Positions 40,301-50,786 of a stretch of DNA of 64,000 nt are shown here, one piece after another. The notes beneath the pieces are model-generated. The model had not been told where the DNA came from. It saw only the letters and a program-made list of their open reading frames with translations, and did no database searches. The DNA is from Synanceia verrucosa (Eukaryota > Chordata > Actinopteri > Perciformes > Synanceiidae). Location of the stretch: positions 11,968,742 through 12,032,741 of the forward strand of contig CM056565.1 of the NCBI GenBank assembly GCA_029721515.1, in the 5' to 3' direction. Position 1 is the first letter of the stretch; each line of letters begins with the position of its first letter. Both the position numbers and the translations under genes were made by a program.

Positions 40301-43300
40301 TGAGCAGTGGACTGACTGCTTCACCCAAGATGTTATCTGTCAGCTATGTGTAACTGGTGAAGGGATGTTGATGTTGAAGTATGAATTAAAAGATGACATA
40401 GTCGCAGCTCTAAGCTGAGTCATGCTTAAGAATCAGTATGATGTCGGGGCATCACTTTCCTTCAACCTCTTGTCTCTGTAAGTTGTAGCTTATGTTGTAC
40501 AGGTCCGCAGTAGGATTTTCGCATAAATAATCTCTGGCAGATGTGCGGACAGATGATTCATGGAGGATGTGATCCAACTGTTGCTCAAAGCTGATCCATC
40601 ACAACATTTGACCTTTTTTGCAGGTTCAGCTATTCCTGTCGGCATCGACGTCCAGGTGGAGAGCATTGACAGCATATCTGAAGTAAACATGGTATGCACC
40701 TTTAGGATTCCTGCAGTTAGTCTTACCAGTTATTCTGCGTCTCACTTTGTCCACACGGCTCTCTTGATGTGTCTTTGTCTTCAGGACTTCACCATGACTC
40801 TGTACCTGAGGCATTACTGGCAGGACGATCGCCTGGCCTTCCCCTCCAGCAGCAACAAGAGTCGGACCTTTGATGCACGTCTGGTGAAAAAGATTTGGGT
40901 TCCTGACGTGTTCTTTGTCCACTCTAAGCGTTCTTTTATCCATGACACAACCATGGAGAACATCATGCTGAGGGTTTTTCCTGACGGCAACATCCTCTAC
41001 AGTGTCAGGTAGAAGAAAAAAAGTTTGCTTCACAGTACTTTAGAAGTAACATCAAAGTGAGATTCATTTTTACCAAATAGCAACAACACATATGATATGA
41101 ATTCAAGTGTATATTTGTAAGACAAAGTTGAAGATATAAAACAATCCACAGGGCTCTTACAGTAATACAGTATGACTTTCAGTGAGTGGAGCCTGAAAGG
41201 AATACGAGAAGCTTTCAAACTACATTCGTCATATCCATTTCAGCCACAGATGTCGGCAATATGGCGTCATCCCCAACAGCCTGCCGTGGCCACAGAGCCT
41301 GTCAGACTCGGACACAGTTAATGAATGAACATATCGTGTCACCGCCCACCATCTTAACTGTTAAAAACCAGTCCTGTACTTTTGTAGCTTGACTCAATTG
41401 CTGATGCAAAATTGCTTGATTTATGTGGGTGTTTCTTTAACCGTAAGTTGTGTTTTAGGATCACTGTCACTGCTCTTTGCTCCATGGACTTCAGCAGTTT
41501 CCCTCTGGACACACAGAATTGCTCTCTGGAGCTCGAGAGCTGTGAGTACCAAAGTACAGTTGGCTCATTTCTTTTTTGCTAATGCCTGATAGGATATCTA
41601 AAGCAGTTTTTAGAGGATTTATGTTTTATTTTGTGCATTAAACTTGCACAAAAACCTGCTTTACTTTAAGTGATTGCTTGCTTGACATGTCTTGCAGGAA
41701 CACATCACACAAACTGATACCCTGATTTATTATTTAAAGGCACCAGCTAGAGATACTGCTGAGCTCACAAAATTACATACTACAGTATTCATGGTACTGG
41801 TCAAAAACTCTGTTGGATATCTTTGACCACTGTACTGATGGGACGGAAACACCAAATAGCTCAAGGTTATTACCATACTTCATAAACACACAGTGAGCAT
41901 CACCATCTTCTCTTGCGCAGACTAAATAAATCATAATCCTCAATCAGGTCAATCTCTGGCCATTAAATGTCTGCTTTTCTCATGCAGGATTTACTCTGGA
42001 CTCTGTTTTTCATTCTGCTCTGAACTTATTTGGTCATAACTGTGGACAGTCAGGGTTACTTTCTATGTTTTGTCTTTCTAGCCTGTCTCTCTTTATCTCT
42101 CTGTCTTAAATCGTTAAATGATAAAGCATAGATCCTGATCTCAGAGGAGGGAAGGGAGTCCCATTTCTGTGCGCCCTCTCCTCTCCTCTGAGGAAGAACA
42201 TCCATGCCACAACCCTCCCCTTCTTTCCTCTCTTTAAGATGCTTACAATGAGAACGACCTAATGCTCTACTGGAAGAACGGGAACGATTCATTAAGGACT
42301 GATGAGATTGTGCTCTCTCAGTTTTTTATTGAAGACTTCCAGCCTTCCTTCGGGCTCGCCTTCTACAGCAGTACTGGTATGTGAGGATAGAGCCTTGAGG
42401 GCCCCTCTGAGTTGTACCCAGTTTGGGAACAGCCAGAGAGCTCCTTATTTGAACTAAATAAACACTGTATAAACTCTATTGAATCAATACTACACCTCCT
42501 TTTCAGGACATTTCCTATTCAATGAATCAACAGGTCTGTGATATAATATCAGTAGCACCTGCACTGAAATATTTTGAGCACTTACTTGCTTATTTGCCTT
42601 ATACTGTATTAGCATAGCATTATAAGTGGAAGCAGAGGCAGGAAGGCAAAGCTATCCACTGAACATTTTGTCACCTTCGGACCGAGCCAGCTTAGCATGT
42701 TAGTTTATTTAGCTTAGCATCTAGAGTGGAAATGGGCTGTTTGCCCCCGTTTCCAGACTAGATGCTAAGCTAAGCTAACTGGCTGCCTTTTCGATTAAAA
42801 GGTCAGACATGAGAGTGATATCAATCTCTTTTAATACTCAGCAAGAAAACAAATAAGCGCAATTCCCAAAATGTTCAACTATTTCTTTGATGCATTGCTG
42901 AGAGAGCAGTGTGTGTGTACGCAGCAAAACAGGGACATACTTTTACTATATTAAACAAATCACTGGTCTAAAGGTGTTCTAAAGGTTTCACTGTTGCTGT
43001 TTTAAAATACAGTTTAATATTACTTCTGTGGAATGCTTTGCTATTTAATAATTTGACTGCTAAGCCCACTTTTTGAAATCCCGCCTGCTTTTGCTGTCAC
43101 ATAGTCAGTGTAAGAAAGAAGGATAGATGGGGCAAGGGAGATTTTCTTCTTTGTGTGAAGTAATCTTGTGAGGGCATATCTGCTAAAGAGGTTGTTATAT
43201 AACTTCATCTCTAGACAGATCTGCCTCGGAAAATAATCACTTCTCATCGGAGGTCGAGGGTCTACTTGTTGGTCCATCTTATATTTTCTTAGTTTCTATG

Positions 43301-44699
43301 TTGCACATTTTTTGCAACATGTTCCAGAGCGATTGTCTTGTTTTCTGCTGCTGTCATTATGTCCTGCTCCCCACCCTTCCGACACACGTCTACTTTCTGT
43401 CCATTTATCTCTGTTTCAGGTTGGTACAATCGACTCTACATTAACTTCATTCTCAGGAGGCATATCTTCTTCTTCATGCTTCAGACGTACTTCCCTACCA
43501 TGCTGATGGTGATGCTGTCCTGGGTGTCTTTCTGGATAGACAGAAGGGCCGTACCTGCTCGTGTTTCTCTCGGTACTGACAGCATGTGTCAACATGGCTT
43601 TTAACATATATTTTGCATAAAGTATCCTTTAAAAGCACACACACATTTTGTATTATACACAAACAAAACTGACAGATCTATTCAAACAATAATATATAAC
43701 TTTTGTTCCGATTTGGAACAAAAATATCAATATATTCAATATATCTGTCTTTGCTGTATTTGAAGGAATAGTAAAGTATTTTGGGGAAATGTGTTGCATA
43801 TGATAAACTTAAATAAGCAGCTGGTTAACTGAGCTTAGCATTACAATTTAAAACGAGGGAACACATAATCCTCAGTAAGAAAGTGAACAGTCCTTAGCCT
43901 GTGATGCAAAATGTTTAAACTATTATTTTAAGATTTTTGGTTGCTAAGTTTATAGACTGTAGTCTATAGATTTATCCATCCAAACAATGGATGTTATCTG
44001 TGAGGAAACTTTTTTAATGCTTGCAATGTGTTGGTGCTTTCTGTATCCAGGCATCACCACGGTTCTGACAATGTCCACCATCATCACTGGTGTTTCAGCT
44101 TCTATGCCACAGGTGTCTTACGTCAAAGCCGTAGACATCTACTTGTGGGCAAGCTTCCTGTTTGTCTTCCTGTCGGTCATTGAGTATGCTGCTGTCAACT
44201 ACTTCACCACAGTGGAGGAGATGAGGAAGCTCAAGAGGGCAAAGGTCATTCATTTTGAGTGTTTTGTTGATCAAAATACTTTCTTTTTTCTTCTTCATTG
44301 TGAGACATGTTGGTCACACAGAAATACATTTCTTCCCATCTGGTGACTTTTCCTCTTTTTCTTCTCCTCTCTCCCCTGTTGCTTCTGTCTCTGAAGATCC
44401 CCAGCTCCTTTGATGCTGCCCAGGCTATGGCTTTCGATGGCTGTTTCCATGACAATGAGATCGACCTGACTTCTTTTCCAGAGGTCTCCAGCACCCCAAA
44501 TACAGAGAGGAACACCCAGGCTCGAAACTCTACCATCTCTGGACCCCCAGAAGGCACAAGGCTACGCCGCAAGCACCCTGTAAAGCAACATCTTGGCTTC
44601 ATTATGAGCAACAGCTACATGATTGACTCGTACTCCAGACTCATCTTCCCCCTGGCTTACCTGCTCTTCAATATCATTTACTGGAGCTTGTATGCATAG
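37341..44699 (+). CDS. gabrr3: GABA-A receptor subunit rho-3
   Basis: Nine exons: 37341-37468, 38155-38267, 40624-40691, 40785-41008, 41459-41541, 42239-42376, 43420-43572, 44051-44244, 44397-44699. Phases agree throughout and give 467 aa. Seen: signal peptide (MRLALLAFRLMCLAW...), ligand-binding domain with the Cys-loop (C, 13 residues, C ending DTQNC), WYNRLYINF before TM1, the anion-channel PAR motif and TM2 (ITTVLTMSTIITGVSAS), TM3, a short intracellular loop and TM4 at the C-terminus. Family knowledge: rho subunits form homopentameric, bicuculline-insensitive GABA-gated chloride channels, prominent in retina. It is assigned to rho-3 rather than rho-1/2 because NCSLELESYAYNE and the loop motif AMAFDGC match human GABRR3, and because of the human 3q neighbours. 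Teleosts may have a and b copies; I cannot say which this is. Confidence 0.9.
38300..38370. repeat. TA/CA compound microsatellite, gabrr3 intron 2
   Basis: Short alternating GTAC, TATA and CACA units about 35 bp after a splice donor. Confidence 0.75.
42690..42895. repeat. dispersed fish repeat with inner palindrome, gabrr3 intron 6
   Basis: Arms 42709-42732 and 42750-42773 (TTAGCTTAGCATCTAG and its inverse) form a stem of about 24 bp with few mismatches around a short loop. The right end (ATTCCCAAAATGTTCAACTA) looks like the end of a dispersed non-autonomous element; a second, inverted fragment lies at 43764-43905. Confidence 0.6.
43764..43905. repeat. inverted fragment of the same dispersed repeat, intron 7
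   Basis: GAAGGAATAGTAAAGTATTT and GAGCTTAGCATTACAATTTA resemble the reverse complement of the right end and core of the copy at 42690-42895. Confidence 0.45.
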
Positions 44700-45630
44700 A
44701 ACATTAACTATGCATTTTCACAATTACACAGTGTAACACCAACAGGCCAGTTGACTGACAGTACTCTGTTTTGCTATGGAATGTGATTTCAAGTTTGCAC
44801 AGTGTTTGCTGATGAGCTTAGATATCTTACATGATGTCTTCTACTCTAGGAGTGTTAAATTGTAGATACATCTGAAATCAGCTGTTGCATTGAATGTCTG
44901 TTATTTTTGCGGATGCATTTTTGGCATGCCTGGCTATTTTATACACAAAACCATTTATTCAAACAAATGTATTTTATGTCTTGATTAGATGCAAACATCA
45001 AATTGTATAATTATTGTACACTGTCTTGAAAAATAAATGGATGATCTTACTTTGTTTTACTTTTTTCTTATCTCAGGCAGCAAATGTGACACCTTTAAAA
45101 CATCTCTTTAAAGCTGATGATTTAAAATCTTTGTTGAAAAAAGATGTAATTAACTAAAGCATCAAAAACCATATCTCCATCTGCTTGTGATGATCATGTA
45201 ATATGGTCAACTGAAGAAAAATAACCTGTTCTGGCAGCTTTTATATCATGTGTTTATTAAATCAGAATCAGAAACAAGTTCATTGCCAAGTAAGTTTGCA
45301 CAAACAAGGAATTTAACTTGGTGACTTGGCGCATGATATTAAACATGTAAGTGTAGTGTAGATTGCACTGTCCCTTCTAAAAAGATGAAACTAAGCACAG
45401 GAAATGATTCACATTAAATGTATTGGGCTAATTTTAAACTGACCTGACCTTAAAACTGGTTCAGGGTTCATTACGTAACTAGCAAAACAAATACTGACGA
45501 TGACACGTCAATCAAATATTGCAGCAGGCACACAAGTCAGCACTATCAGGCATCTGTGTGATAGAGGAACGTTTGATCATTGTCAGTGTACCAGTGTACC
45601 GTTTAACCCAGGTAGGTCAAAGAAAGTCAC
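44700..45630. other. gabrr3 3' UTR and spacer
   Basis: The 3' UTR runs to about 45.05 kb. The rest is AT-rich spacer with no exon seen before the promoter-like stretch at 45635. Confidence 0.45.
45032..45037 (+). other. gabrr3: poly(A) signal of gabrr3
   Basis: AATAAA about 330 nt after the stop codon. Confidence 0.65.
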
Positions 45631-45634
45631 AACG

Positions 45635-45653
45635 CGGAAGTGCCTTAGCCAAT
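45635..45653 (+). promoter_or_regulatory. ETS site and CCAAT box, TATA-less promoter candidate
   Basis: CGGAAGTG at 45635-45642 and CCAAT (AGCCAATCAGAGCG context) at 45649-45653 sit 70-90 bp before an open exon. The pairing is typical of TATA-less vertebrate promoters. No transcript evidence is available. Confidence 0.45.
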
Positions 45654-45722
45654 CAGAGCGCAGCTCCGCTGGCCAGACGTTAGCATATATTCTAGTGAGA
45701 GGCTGACTGTCAGGAGGAGCTG

Positions 45723-45898
45723 ATGCCTAACGGTAAAACCGTGATACAACTTCGAAAACTCAATATCACGTTATTAAATAAGAACGACAACGGTCTGTAC
45801 TTTGTTGTAGATATGTGGGAGAGTCTTTGTTCACTAAAACCTGCCGAGCGACACAGCAGAGCAGTTGCTAAGCTGGAGCTAACAAAATTAGCATACAG
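45723..45898 (+). CDS. candidate first coding exon, unrecognised protein
   Basis: From ATG at 45723 the frame is open for 58 codons plus 2 bases (start MPNGKTVIQLRKLN, end LELTKLAYR) and stops at a good donor (ACAG, then GTAAGC). Just upstream are ETS and CCAAT motifs. A possible 23-nt exon at 46160-46182 (flanked by CTGCAG and GTGAGC) joins in frame and adds RSGSLSRSR. I do not recognise the protein. Alternatives: a 5' exon of the adhesion GPCR at 50.8 kb (phases would fit if spliced directly to 50807), a separate small gene, or a chance open frame in a noncoding exon. Confidence 0.35.
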
Positions 45899-46387
45899 GT
45901 AAGCGATAAACTACAATTAGCCCGCTGTGAAAAGGTTCAACTGTAATGGAAATAATGTAAAAAGCTGACCTAATGTTTAATTGCTCAGTGTTTTCTCTGG
46001 GTGGCAAAGGTACTGAACTGTTTAATACAGAAGCAGCAAGTTATGTTTTAAGGTATTTCAAGTTTACACTGTATAATTTGCAATTCATTTGACTTGTACA
46101 TGTCGTCCCTGGTAGATCAGAGAATTAATGGTCATTTCTGGCTCTGTCTCTGACTGCAGGTCAGGTTCTTTGAGTCGAAGTCGATGGTGAGCCAATCCAG
46201 ACGATCCCAGAGCTGAGGACTGCTGCTATGATGGTATTATAAACATAATGACCCATAAAAGGCTGCATCACTTTCACGCTCATCTTTGAGCACCACATGC
46301 ACAAGTCAAAATCCCAGACTCTTGACTTTCGACATTTAATATCCTTCCTCCAACACCTTTCCAGTGCCAGGGGAGTATTGTGTGGTT

Positions 46388-48124
46388 TAAAGGTACAATA
46401 TGTAAGAAATGTGTTTAAATTAATCATAAAATGGCCCTTATACTGTATGTCACCAGACATTAAGAAATCATGTTCATTTCAAATACTTATATCACTGACA
46501 ACAGTAGTCCAGCCAGGATATTCTCATTTAAAAAGTCAAGCCCTTAACTGATGTTGATGTTGTCATGTTGTGTTTTGGTCTGATGCACCACTTATCTCCC
46601 AATCACGAAGTCAGTAATGTTTCAGAATCTGGGTTGCCAGTTCTGCTCTAGTTACCACAGCTGCAGCTACAAACTTGTTGGATAAATAATGTCTAATGTC
46701 TTAAAAGACCTTGTTATGAATCTGAAATACGTTGTGACAAAGTCCAAAATAAAACAAGAATTTGTAAGATGGAGATAGCTGAAAGCGGACGGGCAGCAGC
46801 ACTCCCGATCGGCCACTATCACCACGGACCCCCGGGCCACCGCCCAGGAGCTCCGCTCACTTTGCCCCATCCCTCCTCAGTTCTCTTCCGCCCCATTTCA
46901 CTCCTTCTAAGTGTCCATGGTGATGCCCAAGGTGGCTGCTTTTCATTCACTTTGAAACTTTGGACCTCCAGTAAGGCTTTGACTCCGAACTTCGTTATTC
47001 GAATATAAATCGAATATTTACAAAAATAAAGACATTTGAACGAATATCAGGCATCCCTTAATATTCAAACTTGTTTTGGGCATTGTTTTTGTAAACTTGT
47101 TTGCTTGCAAACGTGGTTTTCTATTTAGATTCTGAAGCCTTTTCACGCCTGGTGAAGTTGTGAATCGTGAGCTCATTAGCAAGGCTATTATTGTTCATCT
47201 GGGCTCCTATAGGTGACGTTAGCATCCTGGTTAGGGCCTATTTTGCATACCAAAACAATGGCCGTGACAATACCTACAATAATTACACCTGAGGAGTTTG
47301 AAATCTGTGCTCCAGACCATCTGAAAAATGATGTGCTGCACTACTTTGGGTTCCCAAAAGAACAGGGAAAAATCACAACTAAGGACAAAGTGATATGTAA
47401 AATACGTAGGACCTAACTCACATACCATGCGACAACCAGCAACTTGAGAGTTCACCTGTCAACACTACATCCTGGAACGCTGGAAGAGGAGGAGGGGAAG
47501 GGATCAGGGACAAGGCAGGCTAGAATCGACTCCATGCTATCTCCTTCACGAGGCCTCCCGTATGCTCGTTATAAACGGTGGCTCACTTTCCCGTGGTGTC
47601 AAACCAGAGCGTCAGATTTGCTGACACAGATCGTTTGCGAAGATATGAGGCCAGTTAACCTGATATATGGGAGCAGGTTTCAAGCTTTTGTCCACAAACT
47701 AGCTTGATGCAATATAGGTCTTACTGAAGGCATTTGATGGTCAAAATATTATTAATAAGTATTTGAATATTAATAAACAAACAAACTTTGAATATGATTT
47801 TTGGCCAAAAGTCAAAGACCTAACCTCCAGGTGGACCCCCGCTGCTACCTGCCGGCCTTGACTGAGCAGCAGCACTGCCGATTGGCCACTATCCATTACT
47901 CCGTCTCTCCACAGCTCTCCTCCGGGACATTTCACTCCTTCTAAGTGTCTATGGTGATGACCAAGATGGCTGCTTTTCATTCACTGTAACACTTTCCCTT
48001 CCTGTTGTATCTTGCAGCCGAGCTGGCACCCTCTAGTCAGGGGAGAGGGGAGACACCGCTCTACAGTAATTTGAAAGTGATTGCAGTACCAGTTTTGGCC
48101 ACAATCCTGCATAGGGTCCCTTTA
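46388..48124. mobile_element. composite DNA transposon with TTAAAGG-type ends
   Basis: The left end, TTAAAGG then TATG, is mirrored on the right by the inverse of GCATAGGGTCCCTTTAA: about 17 bp of imperfect inverted repeat. Ends of this type are common in fish non-autonomous elements. Inside are two direct copies of a 120-160 bp stretch (46791-46951 and 47865-47985, sharing CATTTCACTCCTTCTAAGTG) on either side of a hAT-like BED-finger fragment. It may be one element with a nested insertion, or two copies side by side. Confidence 0.5.
47258..47707 (+). pseudogene. decayed BED zinc-finger / hAT transposase fragment
   Basis: One frame reads MAVTIPTIITPEEFEICAPD, then a BED-finger-like stretch (KDKVICKIRRT, in-frame TAA at 47414-47416, LTYHATTSNLRVHLSTLHP), then a linker and a short piece resembling the start of a ZBED-type hAT transposase (VNLIYGSRFQAF). 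The second zinc cysteine is an arginine (CGT) and the stop sits where the family usually has glutamine. The catalytic region is absent. It is a dead remnant inside the composite element. Confidence 0.6.
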
Positions 48125-50786
48125 AGTGGATGTGTATTCATATTTCTAAAATGGTATATTATGATGCCTTGCTAGCAGTGACTTTGTTATGGTTGATATA
48201 GTCAATAGTGGGTTATTGTAAGATTGAAATGAGTTGTGAAGTGATAATATTGAAGTAAGTATTGTTACCATGCTGGTACTGTATAGTTTTTACTACTGTA
48301 GTAAGGACTATTATTGTAATGGATTTGAGTGATTTGATGTGTTTATAATTCTGTCTGTCTATGCTCAAATTTTTTTTTACCCCGATAGCTTTGCAACCGT
48401 GTGAGATACAGTCACTATGTGACCAAACATCAAGCATCATAGCTGTAATGATTAATATTCTGTATTATTCTACATATATACAGGAACCGCAACCTGAAAC
48501 AACATCAATTGTTGGGTACCACTATATGATAATATGCATTTATAAGGGTTGTCACTACTTATGGTTTTAATGTTAGTAAATAATTGAAGCTTTACATAAA
48601 ACATAAATAACAAATATCTATGTTTCCAGATAATTAATCATTGTTTTTCTTATTATATTGTGCATGCATGTGCACTGTACAATGTTCTTAGTGTCTCTTA
48701 GAAAATCATGTCAGTGTTCAGTCCTAGCCACACTCCCAGGTGAGCACATCTTTAACTTTATTAAATACAGCTCTTACCTGGTTAAATATCATTTAAGAAC
48801 TACAACAACAACAATGGAGGAGTGTGTGTGTGCGTGTGTGCATGTGTGTGTGCGTGTGTGTGGCGGCGGTGGCAGTGCGTGACAGACAAGCTCTCCCTTC
48901 ATTGTTCTGAAAGTGCGCACATAATGCTGGTTCGTGACTTCTGTCGCCGCAGTAAATATTTTCATGCCAGCACTCCTAGCTCTGTAGTGTTGCCCTGGAA
49001 ACACTTGTTTAGTTGTCTGTCACTGAGAACAATGACAGGAACACACCCTGAGGTGCACCTTCACTGCAAAAATAGAAAATGATAAATCTCTTTCCACCAA
49101 AAATTTACAGGGACAGTGATAGTTAGGCACAGTGGATATTTTTTACAAACTGGTCTAAAATCAAAATAGTGTGCTGTTCAGGAGGTGGACAGTTGTCAAG
49201 CTAGATTAAGGTGTTGTGCAACGTGTGTGTGGTATCCACCTGTTGAGGCTGACATTTCAGGGGCGTGTCTATTGATCCTGCATGAGAAAGTCACAGTGAA
49301 CACATGCAGCAGCCTGTCTGGGTTAAGAAAAGATACTACGCTCCTGTTTGTGGTTCACTTTTTGTCTCAGTTAGAATTTACCTTCGGAAAGTTATGTTTC
49401 ATGAAAATGAAGATAAAAAACATAAGAGATTCTTCATGTCGGCACACATTTGATGTCTTAGACAGGTAAAGTGGTGGTGGTGTATCTTGTTTGAATGATT
49501 TACCAGGCTCATCTATTTGCACATCTGAATAATTTCCTTTTTCATTCCTTTATTGAAACCACTAACCTAATCACACAACAATAGTTTTTATGTATTTCTT
49601 TTTCAAGTCTGTCATGTTATCTTTGTGTTTGTGAATGTACTTTTTAATGTTTAAGTCAAGTATCAAGTAAAGTTACTGATAATATTTCTTAGAATATAAG
49701 ACATACTCAGATTATATTAAGGGGCTGAAGGAAACTTTTGCTAGGAAGGGTTCTAAAGATTTGCACTGCCGATGTAAATGTCTGACTTGATCTATAAACT
49801 GAAACAAGACTTCCTGATTTGTTGGGAAAGGCAACGTCCTTATGTGTCTTCACACATAAGTCTGGTTCAGTTTTTTTCTTAGTGGTCAGGAGTTGACTTC
49901 AGCTGTTGTTTCTTTACCTAGATTTCCCTCACTAAGCAGATTATTCTCATTAACCAAAACGTCTTCACCCTCTCAACTTCCACTTTGTTCTGGTTATAGC
50001 TCAATTTGTGGCAAACTGTTGCAGTTACAGTGAGAAAAACTCACCGTTGAAGGAGTTAAGTTTAATATATGTAAATACATTGTTTTAAAAAATATATAAA
50101 AAATAAATAAAAATTTAATATAGTTGAAATCGCTCATGAAATCCAGCAATAACTGTACTTTACTTCTAGTGCTGTTGTGTCACTACACATATTGCATTTG
50201 ATTTCATATATAAAAGCAGGCACCATAAATTACAGAGTTAAGTTTTCTGCTGCCACCAAACTTCTTAATTCATTGCAGGGTAACCGCTTCATAACAGATG
50301 TACACACCTTTGGAAAGCTGTGGCCCGAGCAAACATTCACCATTTGTTCATGGAAACTAACACGAGTGTCTGTACTACTCTCTCTTTATTAGTTTGCACT
50401 TTTCTTAAGATGTGATAAAAGGTAATGTGTTTGCTCTGTAGTACTGTATTCTGATTATATTCAAAAGTGGCTCTAGACAGGAATGTGTTTGAGTGTTTGA
50501 TTTGGCATTATTCTTTTCTTCAAAACACTGCAGGATACAGTTAATTGATCAGAAGCAAAGAGAAAACATTTCTATTGTGTAATTATGGGAAAGACATTCA
50601 ACATTTATTGGCATGGGTGTGATGGGAAGAGGTGCATGTGAATAGATGTTTTTTTTTGTATGACTCACTCTTTCACCCTTTTGAATTACTGTTCAACAAT
50701 AGCTATATACGGTAAAGGTCCAAATGTCTCTACAATGATGCTTAAACCAGATATTTTCATTCAATATAAAAATTTGTGTTTGAATG
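48125..50786. other. 5' region of the adhesion GPCR, no exon assigned
   Basis: AT-rich, with a TG/GCGTGT tract at 48822-48861. The receptor's start codon exon may lie here or further upstream. I could not identify it with confidence. Confidence 0.35.
48822..48861. repeat. imperfect (GT)n microsatellite
   Basis: GT units with GC and CA interruptions. Confidence 0.75.

Noticed and set aside
40560..40623. Upstream extension of gabrr3 exon 3
   Set aside because: A good acceptor (TTTTTTGCAG) ends at 40623, and the rho-subunit sequence begins exactly after it.
45500..45706. 68-codon frame across the promoter-like region
   Set aside because: It runs through the ETS and CCAAT motifs, has no similarity to anything known to me and no splice context.
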